Source: Betaproteobacteria bacterium
GTDB taxonomy: Bacteria; Pseudomonadota; Gammaproteobacteria; Burkholderiales; SG8-39
Assembly: GCA_019245555.1 (NCBI GenBank)
Contig: JAFARH010000144.1
Span: 1-9,255, forward strand
Length of the DNA stretch: 9,255 nucleotides
Direction of reading: 5' to 3'
The notes under the pieces were generated by a model. It was given only the letters and a program-made list of their open reading frames with translations. It was not told the DNA's origin and did not search any database. Position numbers and translations under genes: made by a program. Positions 1 to 5,934 of this stretch are shown in pieces; the first letter of the stretch is position 1; every line of letters starts with the position of its first letter.

Positions 1-279
1 GAGCACGACGGCAAATCGTTTACCGCCGGACAGCTCCTGGTATTTCGCGCGCTCGCCGATGCAGACGTCACGGCGCGAGCGCATGCACGCGTGCTTTTCC
101 TCGGCGGCGAGCCGCTCGACGGCGCCCGCCACCTGTGGTGGAACTTCGTCTCGAGCAGCAAGAAGCGTCTCGCGCAAGCCGCTGAAGATTGGCGTGCCAA
201 CAAATTCGCCGCGATCCCTGGCGAGACTGAATTCATCCCGCTTCCCGATAACGCGCCGCGCGTAGCCGACTACCCTTAA
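1..279 (+). CDS. Pirin family protein, C-terminal part (5' truncated by window edge)
   Basis: An open frame runs from the first base to TAA at 277-279, giving 92 residues with no start inside the window. It matches the C-terminal cupin domain of pirins: a GGEPLDG motif, then WWNFVSSSKKR and an EDWRANKF segment, ending in a FIPLP motif typical of bacterial pirins. Full-length pirins are about 230-300 residues with two cupin barrels, and the metal-binding histidines of the N-terminal barrel lie upstream of the window. Bacterial pirins are variously described as quercetinase-like dioxygenases or as binding partners of metabolic enzymes, so the specific role here cannot be told. The frame ends about 100 bp before the next gene. 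The family call is strong; the function is open. Confidence 0.9.
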   Translation, partial: EHDGKSFTAGQLLVFRALADADVTARAHARVLFLGGEPLDGARHLWWNFVSSSKKRLAQAAEDWRANKFAAIPGETEFIPLPDNAPRVADYP

Positions 280-280
280 G

Positions 281-298
281 CCTTGCTGTTACGCAAGG
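281..298 (+). repeat. Small hairpin after the pirin stop codon
   Basis: CCTTGC (281-286) and GCAAGG (293-298) form a perfect 6-bp stem around a 6-nt loop, starting one base after the pirin stop. No T-run follows on the + strand, so it is not a canonical intrinsic terminator. It could protect the 3' end of the upstream mRNA or be chance. A TTG codon that could open the next gene's frame (283) sits inside this stem, which argues against that start. Confidence 0.35.
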
Positions 299-381
299 AG
301 CGGCGCTTGCTACCAGTTGGCTCATGGTTCGCGCGCCTCGCGCCTGCAATGGCGCTGGCATGCACGGCGGAGACTATGCGC

Positions 382-1302
382 ATGAAGAAGGGCTTTTACA
401 GCGCGGCGAAGGTAAAGACACCGCCGCCACTACCTGCAGTGGAGACCAAGGTGGTGGTCGAATCCGCGCGACGCGGGTGGCGCGATCGCTACAAGCGTCA
501 CGAAAAGCCGCTCCTGTTCGTTGCCGGCGCGCTGCTCGCGGCCGTACTGGTGGCATTGCATGGCGCATTCACCCCGGCGCCGCACGAGATCACGCAGGAT
601 GACATAGACCAGGCGGTCGCGCGCACGCTCGAGACGAAGCCCGTGCCTTCACCGGCAGTGAAGGCGTACCAGGCGGTGCGCAGCTCGATCGTGCGTGTGC
701 GCGCCCTGAGCAGCGCGGGCGACCCGCTCGAGCTCGACGAATACGGAGGTGCCATCGCCACGCCCAGCGCGACGGGAAGCGGCGTCGTGATCATCGATCG
801 CGGCGTGATCCTGACGAGCCTGCACGTCGTCGCCGGCGCGGCGCGCGTGCGCGTGGAGTTCGAGGATGGGCTCGTCGCAGACGCGGCCATACTGAGCCAG
901 CAGCCCGAGAATGACCTCGCCATACTGCAGGCGAACAAGATCCCCGATGACCTGCGCGCGGCGACGCTGCGCTCGGCCAAGCATCTAGTCGAAGGCGAGC
1001 ATGTCACCGCCATCGGCTTTCCGTTCGGCATCGGACCCTCGGTCTCGCACGGCATCATCTCGGGGCTCCGGCGCGAATACCGCTCGCCCGACGGTGAGCG
1101 CAACCTCTCGAATCTGATCCAGTTCGATGCCGCCGCCAACCCCGGCAGCTCCGGCGGACCGCTGGTCAACGCGGCCGGCGAAGTAGTGGGTATCGTCACC
1201 GCGATCCTCAGCACCGCGGAGAAGGGCGGCAGCTTCTCCGGCATCGGCTTTGCCGTGCCGATCGAGACGGCGGCCGCCGCGGCCGGACTGCCGCCCTTTT
1301 GA
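382..1302 (+). CDS. Membrane-anchored trypsin-like serine protease (S1C/HtrA type, no PDZ domain)
   Basis: The frame could open at TTG 283, but I favour ATG 382 (306 residues) because GGCGGAG at 366-372 lies 9 nt upstream; ATG 376 is the alternative. Residues about 43-62 form one hydrophobic span after a basic stretch (signal anchor), placing the catalytic domain in the periplasm. The chymotrypsin-fold triad is visible: His148 in TSLHVVAGA, Asp178 in ENDLAIL, and Ser257 in NPGSSGGPL. GIGFAVP near the end is typical of HtrA/DegP-like proteases. The chain stops directly after the protease domain, so the PDZ domains of DegP/DegS are absent. By family it should cleave periplasmic or membrane proteins; the substrate is unknown. 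The VWA gene begins 12 nt downstream, suggesting co-transcription and possibly shared function (inference). Confidence 0.85.
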   Translation: MKKGFYSAAKVKTPPPLPAVETKVVVESARRGWRDRYKRHEKPLLFVAGALLAAVLVALHGAFTPAPHEITQDDIDQAVARTLETKPVPSPAVKAYQAVRSSIVRVRALSSAGDPLELDEYGGAIATPSATGSGVVIIDRGVILTSLHVVAGAARVRVEFEDGLVADAAILSQQPENDLAILQANKIPDDLRAATLRSAKHLVEGEHVTAIGFPFGIGPSVSHGIISGLRREYRSPDGERNLSNLIQFDAAANPGSSGGPLVNAAGEVVGIVTAILSTAEKGGSFSGIGFAVPIETAAAAAGLPPF

Positions 1303-1314
1303 AATACCGGTGAA

Positions 1315-2379
1315 ATGACCTTCCTCTTTCCCGAGGGCCTGCTCGGCCTTGCGACCGTGCCGCTCATCGTCGCGATCTATGTCCTGATCCTGCGGCAGCG
1401 CAAGAAGGCGGCGCTCGCCTACTCGAACTTCGCGCTCCTCAGGGAGGCGCTCGGCAAGCGCGCCGGCTTCAGGCGGCATGTGCCGCCGCTCCTGATGCTC
1501 GCCGCGTTCGTCGCCTTGCTGCTGGCGCTGGCGCGCCCGGCCGCGGTGGTGACGCTGCCCTCGCAGCACGAGACGGTGATCCTCGCCATCGACGTCTCCG
1601 GCAGCATGCGGGCGGATGACGTGAAGCCGACGCGCCTCGCCGCTGCCCAGGCGGCCGCCCGTACATTCATCAACGCCACGCCTTCGAGCACGCGGATCGG
1701 CGTCGTCAGCTTTGCCGGCAGCGCGGCGCTCATCCAGCCGCCGACCCGCAATCGTGACGAGGTGCTCAACGCAATCGACCAGCTCCAGCTGCAGAACGCC
1801 ACGGCGATCGGCAGCGGCATTCTCGTTTCGTTGAAGGCGCTTTTTCCCGATCAGGATTTCGACGCGAGGAGCCAGCAGCTGCGCGCCGCCCTGGGTGCAA
1901 ATGCGGGCAGCGCAGCCGCCGGCGGCAGCTCGCGGCCGATTGGAGCCGCCGAGAAGCCGGAGCCGAAACCCGTGCCGCCCGGTTCGTACAAGTCGGCGGT
2001 CGTCATCCTGCTGACGGATGGGCAGACGACGACCGGCCCGGATCCGGTCGATGCGGCGCGCCTCGCTGCGGCGCGCGGCGTGCGCGTCTTTACCGTCGGC
2101 GTTGGCACGCCGGATGGCCAGATCCTGACGGGCGAAGGCTGGTCGATCCGCGTGCGGCTGGACGAGGACGCGCTCAAGGTGATCGCCGACATGACGCGCG
2201 CCGAATATTTCTTCGCCGGCAGCGCGCCGGATCTGAAGAAGATCTACGAGGGACTGAACTCGAAGCTGGTGATGGAGCGCAAGCAGACCGAGATCACCGC
2301 GCTCTTCACCGGCATCGGCGCCGCGCTTGCCTTTCTCGCCGCAGCGCTCTCGCTCTTGTGGTTTAACCGCATCTTGTAG
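1315..2379 (+). CDS. BatA-like von Willebrand factor A domain membrane protein
   Basis: This 354-residue protein has the layout of Bat (Bacteroides aerotolerance) proteins. Two N-terminal membrane spans (about 8-26 and 57-75) are followed by a VWA domain and a C-terminal span (about 330-349). The metal-ion-dependent adhesion site is intact: DVSGS at 93-97, a likely Thr163, and TDG at 234-236. VWA domains with this site bind Mg2+ and mediate protein contacts, here probably in the periplasm. Residues about 175-226 form an Ala/Gly/Pro-rich insert within the domain. Bat genes normally sit with moxR and DUF58 genes, but neither is seen here; the visible partner is the membrane protease 12 nt upstream. 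The ribosome-binding site is weak (GGTGA right before ATG), consistent with translational coupling. The family is clear; the biological role is not. Confidence 0.85.
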   Translation: MTFLFPEGLLGLATVPLIVAIYVLILRQRKKAALAYSNFALLREALGKRAGFRRHVPPLLMLAAFVALLLALARPAAVVTLPSQHETVILAIDVSGSMRADDVKPTRLAAAQAAARTFINATPSSTRIGVVSFAGSAALIQPPTRNRDEVLNAIDQLQLQNATAIGSGILVSLKALFPDQDFDARSQQLRAALGANAGSAAAGGSSRPIGAAEKPEPKPVPPGSYKSAVVILLTDGQTTTGPDPVDAARLAAARGVRVFTVGVGTPDGQILTGEGWSIRVRLDEDALKVIADMTRAEYFFAGSAPDLKKIYEGLNSKLVMERKQTEITALFTGIGAALAFLAAALSLLWFNRIL

Positions 2380-2382
2380 AAT
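2377..2382 (+). promoter_or_regulatory. Possible -10 hexamer TAGAAT upstream of the TerC gene
   Basis: TAGAAT overlaps the TAG stop of the VWA gene and is followed by the GC-rich CCGCGCC. A weak TTGTGG at 2356-2361 lies 15 nt upstream as a -35 candidate. The same hexamer precedes lysC and tRNA-Ser in this window. Pattern-based only. Confidence 0.3.
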
Positions 2383-2399
2383 CCGCGCCTTCGCGCGGA
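2382..2399 (+). repeat. Hairpin between the VWA and TerC genes
   Basis: TCCGCGC (2382-2388) and GCGCGGA (2393-2399) form a perfect 7-bp stem with a CTTC tetraloop, 2 nt after the VWA stop codon. There is no following T-run, so it is not a standard intrinsic terminator. It may protect an mRNA 3' end, or lie in the TerC leader if the TAGAAT just upstream is a promoter. Confidence 0.45.
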
Positions 2400-2417
2400 C
2401 TCATCGTTGGTGTGGAA

Positions 2418-3146
2418 ATGCTGACCGATCCCCAGGTATGGCTTGCGTTCGTCACCCTGACGGCGCTCGAGCTCGTGCTCGGCATCGACAACGTGATCTT
2501 CATCTCGATCCTGGTCGACAAGCTGCAGCCCGGGCGGCGCGAGCTGGCGCGCCGCGTGGGTCTTTGCCTTGCGATGTTCATGCGCATCGCGCTGCTCGCG
2601 GTGCTGTCGTGGCTCGTCGGCCTGACGGCGCCGCTCTTCGCGCTCCTCGATCACGAGATTTCCGGCCGCGACCTGATCCTCATTGCAGGCGGGCTCTTCC
2701 TCATCTACAAGAGCACGGTCGAGATCCACCAGCTGCTCGAGGGTGAAGAGGGCGCAGCATCGACGGCGGTGCGCGCAACCTTCGCCGCGGTCATCGGCCA
2801 GATCGTCATCATCGACCTGGTCTTCTCGCTCGATTCGATCGTCACCGCGGTCGGCATGGTGAGTGAGCTCGAGGTCATGATCGCCGCGGTCATCGTCTCG
2901 GTGCTCCTCATGATGGCCTTCGCGGGCGCCATCGGCCGCTTCATCTCCGGCCGCCCCACGATCAAGATGCTCGCGCTCGCCTTCCTCTTCATGATCGGGC
3001 TCGTGCTGATCGCCGACGGCTTCGACCACCACGTGCCGCGCGGCTACATCTACTTTGCGATGGCGTTCTCGGTGCTGGTCGAGATGCTGAACACACGTCT
3101 GCGCGGCAAGCGGGATGCGGTCCGGTTGCACGAGCCCTATAGATAG
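2418..3146 (+). CDS. TerC family integral membrane protein (YgdQ/YoaE-like)
   Basis: The product is 242 residues from ATG 2418; GTG 2412 would add two residues. I prefer ATG because GGTG lies a few bases upstream. It is strongly hydrophobic with about seven membrane spans. The TerC signature occurs twice: LELVLGIDNVIF near residues 17-28 and DLVFSLDSIVTAVGM near residues 133-147, with paired acidic residues inside the membrane that are thought to bind a metal ion. The length matches the short E. coli YgdQ-type members. TerC proteins are linked to tellurite resistance and, for several bacterial members, to manganese export or metallation of exported proteins; which applies here is unknown. No other ter genes are visible. 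lysC starts 9 nt downstream. Confidence 0.9.
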   Translation: MLTDPQVWLAFVTLTALELVLGIDNVIFISILVDKLQPGRRELARRVGLCLAMFMRIALLAVLSWLVGLTAPLFALLDHEISGRDLILIAGGLFLIYKSTVEIHQLLEGEEGAASTAVRATFAAVIGQIVIIDLVFSLDSIVTAVGMVSELEVMIAAVIVSVLLMMAFAGAIGRFISGRPTIKMLALAFLFMIGLVLIADGFDHHVPRGYIYFAMAFSVLVEMLNTRLRGKRDAVRLHEPYR

Positions 3147-3149
3147 AAT
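3144..3149 (+). promoter_or_regulatory. Possible -10 hexamer TAGAAT just before lysC
   Basis: TAGAAT overlaps the TAG stop of the TerC gene and lies 6 nt before the lysC GTG. If used, transcription would begin at or next to the start codon, giving a nearly leaderless lysC mRNA. No Shine-Dalgarno sequence is visible before this GTG, which fits that idea, but a -35 box at normal spacing is not seen (TTGCAC at 3126-3131 is only 12 nt away). Confidence 0.25.
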
Positions 3150-3155
3150 CAAGCC

Positions 3156-4412
3156 GTGTCCCTCATCGTTCAGAAATTCGGCGGTACGTCGGTCGGCTCG
3201 GTCGAGCGCATCAAGAACGTAGCGCGCCGAGTCGCCAAGTGGCGCGCCGCCGGGCACGACATCGTCGTCGTGCCCTCGGCGATGGCGGGCGAGACCAACC
3301 GGCTGATCGCGCTTGCCAAGGAAATCCAGGCGCAGCCCGATCCGCGCGAGCTCGACGTTGTCGCCTCGACCGGAGAGCAGGTGACCATCGCGCTGCTGTC
3401 GATGGCGCTCCTTGAGCTCGGAGTCAGGGCCAGGAGCTACAGCGGCTGGCAGGTGAAGATCCTGACCGACTCGGCGTTCACCAAGGCGCGCATCACGTCG
3501 ATCGACGACAAGGCGATCCGCGGCGATCTCAAAGCCGGCACGGTCGTGATCGTTGCCGGCTTCCAGGGCGTGGACGCCAAAGGCAACATCACCACGCTCG
3601 GGCGCGGTGGCTCGGACACGTCCGCCGTGGCGCTGGCGGCGGCGTTAAAGGCCGATGAGTGCCACATCTTCACCGACGTGGACGGTGTCTATACCACCGA
3701 CCCACGCATCGTTCCCGACGCGAAGCGCCTGCGTACCGTCACGTTCGAGGAAATGCTCGAGATGGCGGGCGCGGGCTCCAAAGTGCTGCAGATCCGCTCG
3801 GTGGAGTTCGCCGGCAAGTACAAGGTGCCGACGCGCGTGCTATCGAGCCTGACCGATCCCATGATGCCGGTCGCCGAGGAGGCGAAGGCCGGCACGCTGA
3901 TCACTTTCGAGGAAGATCCTCATATGGCCATGGAAAAGGCAGTCATTTCCGGCGTCGCCTTCAACCGCGACGAGGCGAAGATCACGGTGCACGACGTGCC
4001 CGACCGTCCCGGCATCGCCTACGCCATCCTCGGGCCGATAGCGGATGCCAACATCGACGTCGACGTCATCGTGCAGAACGTCGGCCACGACGGCATGACC
4101 GACATGACCTTCACCGTGCATCGCAACGACTACGCGAAGGCGGTGAAGATCCTGAAGGGGCAGGTGCAGTCGCACATCAAGTGCCGTGACATCACCGGTG
4201 ACGACAAGATCGCGAAAGTCTCGATCGTGGGCATGGGCATGCGCTCACACGCCGGCATCGCCGCGCAGATGTTCCGCACGCTGTCGGAAGAAGGCATCAA
4301 CATCCAGATGATCTCGACCTCGGAGATCAAGATCACCGTGGTGATCGAGGAGAAGTACACCGAGCTCGCCGTGCGCGTGCTGCACAAGGCGTTCGAGCTA
4401 GACCAGGTCTAG
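3156..4412 (+). CDS. lysC: Aspartate kinase (aspartokinase), two ACT domains
   Basis: The enzyme phosphorylates L-aspartate with ATP to give 4-phospho-L-aspartate, the first step to lysine, threonine, methionine and diaminopimelate in the cytoplasm. The 418 residues are normal for a monofunctional, homoserine-dehydrogenase-free aspartokinase. The amino-acid kinase domain (about 1-245) has KFGGTSVG at 7-14, STGEQV at 71-76, GRGGSDTSA at 149-157 and FTDVDGVYTTDPR at 172-184. Two ACT domains follow (about 266-340 and 345-418), with GHDGMTDMTFT and the ISTSEIKI motif near 386-393, normally the lysine/threonine feedback site. The GTG start is set by the KFGG motif near the N-terminus and by the TerC stop 9 nt upstream; no good ribosome-binding site precedes it. 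A strong internal one occurs in frame at codon 257 (separate entry). Confidence 0.96.
   Translation: MSLIVQKFGGTSVGSVERIKNVARRVAKWRAAGHDIVVVPSAMAGETNRLIALAKEIQAQPDPRELDVVASTGEQVTIALLSMALLELGVRARSYSGWQVKILTDSAFTKARITSIDDKAIRGDLKAGTVVIVAGFQGVDAKGNITTLGRGGSDTSAVALAAALKADECHIFTDVDGVYTTDPRIVPDAKRLRTVTFEEMLEMAGAGSKVLQIRSVEFAGKYKVPTRVLSSLTDPMMPVAEEAKAGTLITFEEDPHMAMEKAVISGVAFNRDEAKITVHDVPDRPGIAYAILGPIADANIDVDVIVQNVGHDGMTDMTFTVHRNDYAKAVKILKGQVQSHIKCRDITGDDKIAKVSIVGMGMRSHAGIAAQMFRTLSEEGINIQMISTSEIKITVVIEEKYTELAVRVLHKAFELDQV
3909..3926 (+). promoter_or_regulatory. Internal ribosome-binding site and in-frame ATG within lysC (candidate beta-subunit start)
   Basis: GAGGAAG at 3909-3915 is followed 8 nt later by ATG 3924, in frame with lysC (Met257); a second in-frame ATG is at 3930 (Met259). 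Starting here would give a 160-162 residue protein made only of the two ACT domains. In Bacillus subtilis and Corynebacterium glutamicum, lysC is known to make such a beta subunit (about 160-172 residues) from an internal start at a nearly equivalent position, forming alpha2beta2 enzymes. The Shine-Dalgarno bases also sit in a small hairpin (GAGGA 3909-3913 with TCCTC 3917-3921). That it is used here is inference. Confidence 0.45.
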
Positions 4413-4413
4413 T

Positions 4414-5154
4414 CTAGAGGGGTTCGACCTCGCGGCCGGCGATGGTGCGCAGCTTCGCCATATCGAGGAGCGTGATCGTCCGGTAGCCGGTGCGCAGGAG
4501 TCCCTGCGTTTCCATCTGCTTCAGCGCCAGGTTGATTTTGGAGCGCCCAGCATCGAGCATGCGCGCGAGATCACCCTGCGTCATCTGGACCGTCGGCTGC
4601 GCGCCCTCCAGGAGCTCCGTGCTCGTGGCCACGCTGAGGAGCCGGCGGACGAGTCTCTCGTGAAGCGGCAGCGCGCGGTTGTCCGCGATGATGTCGAGCG
4701 CCACCTTGAGCCGCCGCGCGAGCAGACCGCTCACTCCGCGCCACAGGCGTGGAAATTGTTCGAGCCCTGACTGCACTCGCGCGGCATCGACCACCGCTAG
4801 GTCGGTCGCGCCAAAGGCACGTGCCTCGAAGGTGTACGGGCCGTGGTGCACGGCATTGGCCAGCCCAAAGAAGCTGCCATTGCCGATCACCGCGTGGACC
4901 ACCTCGCGGCTACCTTCCTTCGGTCGCGTGCTGATGCGTACGGCGCCGCTAACGACGATCCACAAATGGTCGTCGCGTCCGTCCGCCGAGCCGAGACGTT
5001 CCCCATGGCGCACATGGCGCATCCGGCACATCGCAGCCACCCGGTCGAGGACCTCCGGCGCGAGGCTGCCGAAATGCGCGCTGCGTGCGAGCGCGAGGCG
5101 AATACGGCCCTGATCGCCGGCGCGCCCGACGACGAGTCGCATCGCGTTAGCCAT
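4414..5154 (-). CDS. Crp/Fnr family transcriptional regulator
   Basis: The 246-residue protein has a cyclic-nucleotide-binding-like beta-roll (about 26-140), a long dimer helix (about 140-160) and a C-terminal winged helix-turn-helix. The recognition region is TQGDLARMLDAGRSKINLAL (192-211). In the effector pocket, the Crp pattern GE...RS that contacts cAMP is replaced by FFGLAN and GPYTFEARA, so cAMP binding is doubtful. There is only one cysteine (Cys43), so an FNR-type four-cysteine iron-sulfur cluster is excluded. The signal is therefore unknown. ATG 5154 is preceded by AAAGGTGG; ATG 5142 is an alternative. The gene converges on lysC with a single base between the stops and is divergent from the small secreted-protein gene, about 82 bp away. 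No FNR- or Crp-like palindrome is visible in that gap. Confidence 0.88.
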   Translation of the reverse strand: MANAMRLVVGRAGDQGRIRLALARSAHFGSLAPEVLDRVAAMCRMRHVRHGERLGSADGRDDHLWIVVSGAVRISTRPKEGSREVVHAVIGNGSFFGLANAVHHGPYTFEARAFGATDLAVVDAARVQSGLEQFPRLWRGVSGLLARRLKVALDIIADNRALPLHERLVRRLLSVATSTELLEGAQPTVQMTQGDLARMLDAGRSKINLALKQMETQGLLRTGYRTITLLDMAKLRTIAGREVEPL

Positions 5155-5236
5155 GCGCCACCTTTATTCCCGGTGATCGTGCGCGCCAGAACAATCCGCG
5201 GCTGGGAAGCGGCGCGCTTTGCGCAATATGCTGGAA

Positions 5237-5494
5237 ATGAAGCTCCCCCTGTTTTCCTTCCTCGCGCTGCTCTTGCTTTCCCTGCCGACGCAGGCGCAGA
5301 TGTACACCTGGCGCGAAGGCGCATCGAAGAAGGTCTCGAACGTGCCGCCGGGCTGGTACCGGTTCGACCGGCCCGTGCCAGGGCCGCGAGTCGTCGTCAC
5401 GCAAGGCAAGCGAGTCCTCGACGACACGGGGCTCTCGATGGAAGAGCGCCTCCGCATGCGGCCGGTGCCGCGGCCCACGGCCAGGAAGAACTGA
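5237..5494 (+). CDS. Small secreted protein, DUF4124-like
   Basis: The product is about 85 residues from ATG 5237, or 88 from ATG 5228. From 5237 it begins MKLPLFSFLALLLLSLPTQA, a classic signal peptide with likely cleavage after Ala20, so the mature form of about 65 residues should be periplasmic. The mature part starts QMYTWREGASKKVSNVPPG, which resembles the DUF4124 pattern (MYKW-(D/E)-x-G-x-x-x-Y-(S/T)-x-x-PP) common in beta- and gammaproteobacterial envelope proteins. The rest is Arg/Pro-rich and shows no catalytic motif. No convincing ribosome-binding site precedes either ATG. The neighbour upstream is the divergent Crp/Fnr gene. The domain match is by eye and partial; function is unknown. 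Confidence 0.65.
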   Translation: MKLPLFSFLALLLLSLPTQAQMYTWREGASKKVSNVPPGWYRFDRPVPGPRVVVTQGKRVLDDTGLSMEERLRMRPVPRPTARKN

Positions 5495-5555
5495 AGAACG
5501 CGACGCCACAGGCGCCAGCCGTAACTGAAAAAGCCCGGGTGAAATAACCTCCCAG

Positions 5556-5637
5556 TTGGTCCCTCGGGAAGCCTGCTGGCGTCGCGACTGCACTCGACGA
5601 TTCAAGCAGGGTAGGCCTGCCCGGGGAATTGGACCAA
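5556..5637. repeat. 82-nt nested inverted repeats between convergent genes (possible structured RNA or palindromic element)
   Basis: Four complementary segments nest in order. TTGGTCC (5556-5562) pairs with GGACCAA (5631-5637). CTCGGG (5563-5568) pairs with CCCGGG (5620-5625) with one G-T pair. CCTGCT (5572-5577) pairs with AGCAGG (5605-5610). CGTCG (5580-5584) pairs with CGACG (5595-5599), leaving a 10-nt apical loop. Together they predict one long stem with internal loops. No T-run adjoins either end, so it is not a standard terminator, although it lies between convergent genes. It could be a small RNA, a mRNA 3' structure or a dispersed palindromic repeat. No known RNA family is recognised. 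Confidence 0.45.
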
Positions 5638-5641
5638 AGTG

Positions 5642-5899
5642 CTAGTCGGGACCCTCTGAGCTGTCCGCCCGGCGCACGAATTCGGCGTTACCGACCCACC
5701 AGCCCTCCATGTAGTCCCTCTCGGACGCGGCGACGCGGGACTGGCCGCACTGGTAGGCGTACTGGTCGATGCGCGGCCGGTTGCCGGTGATGCCGTCGCG
5801 CTCGCCGAGCGATGCCCAGTTTGCGCCGCGGCATTCGCTCTCGCTCATGGACGCGCAGCCGGCGGCAAGAAGGATGAGGAGGGGCAGGAGCTTACGCAT
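5642..5899 (-). CDS. Small outer-membrane-type lipoprotein, DUF2799-like
   Basis: The 85-residue product from ATG 5899 (TTG 5908 would add three residues) begins MRKLLPLLILLAAGC. This is a lipoprotein signal peptide with lipobox LAAGC, so Cys15 would be lipidated after cleavage; Ala-Ser follows it, which suggests outer-membrane sorting. The mature part fits DUF2799: a first Cys then ANWASLGERDGITG, a second Cys in YAYQCGQ, and a DYMEGWWVG segment. Members of this family have no settled biochemical function. The gene starts 35 bp after the cation transporter stop on the same strand, so it is probably the last gene of that unit. It converges with the small secreted-protein gene across the nested-repeat region. 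Confidence 0.75.
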   Translation of the reverse strand: MRKLLPLLILLAAGCASMSESECRGANWASLGERDGITGNRPRIDQYAYQCGQSRVAASERDYMEGWWVGNAEFVRRADSSEGPD

Positions 5900-5934
5900 G
5901 CCCGGCAAACATACCGCGGCGCGGCCTATTCCGC

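Noticed and set aside
283..381. TTG 283 as the start of the serine protease
   Set aside because: It lies within a 6-bp hairpin, has no Shine-Dalgarno sequence, and would place 33 unremarkable extra residues ahead of the basic region and membrane anchor. ATG 382 has GGCGGAG at good spacing.
498..1367. 289-codon open frame on the - strand
   Set aside because: It is antisense to the serine protease, whose catalytic triad is intact. The translation is Ser/Pro/Ala-rich and lacks motifs.
2382..2399. Intrinsic terminator after the VWA gene
   Set aside because: The 7-bp stem is perfect, but the following bases (CTCATCG) have no T-run, so it is listed only as a hairpin.
2244..3257. 337-codon open frame on the - strand
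   Set aside because: It is antisense to the TerC gene and its flanks, with an extreme Asp/Glu/His/Arg composition lacking hydrophobic core patterns. The TerC frame explains the DNA.
5155..5236. Crp/Fnr binding site in the divergent gap
   Set aside because: Only TTGCGCAA (5219-5226) is palindromic. It matches neither TTGAT-N4-ATCAA nor TGTGA-N6-TCACA.
4843..5547. 234-codon open frame on the + strand
   Set aside because: It covers the Crp/Fnr gene on the opposite strand and then the secreted-protein gene in another frame. It has no domain and no ribosome-binding site.
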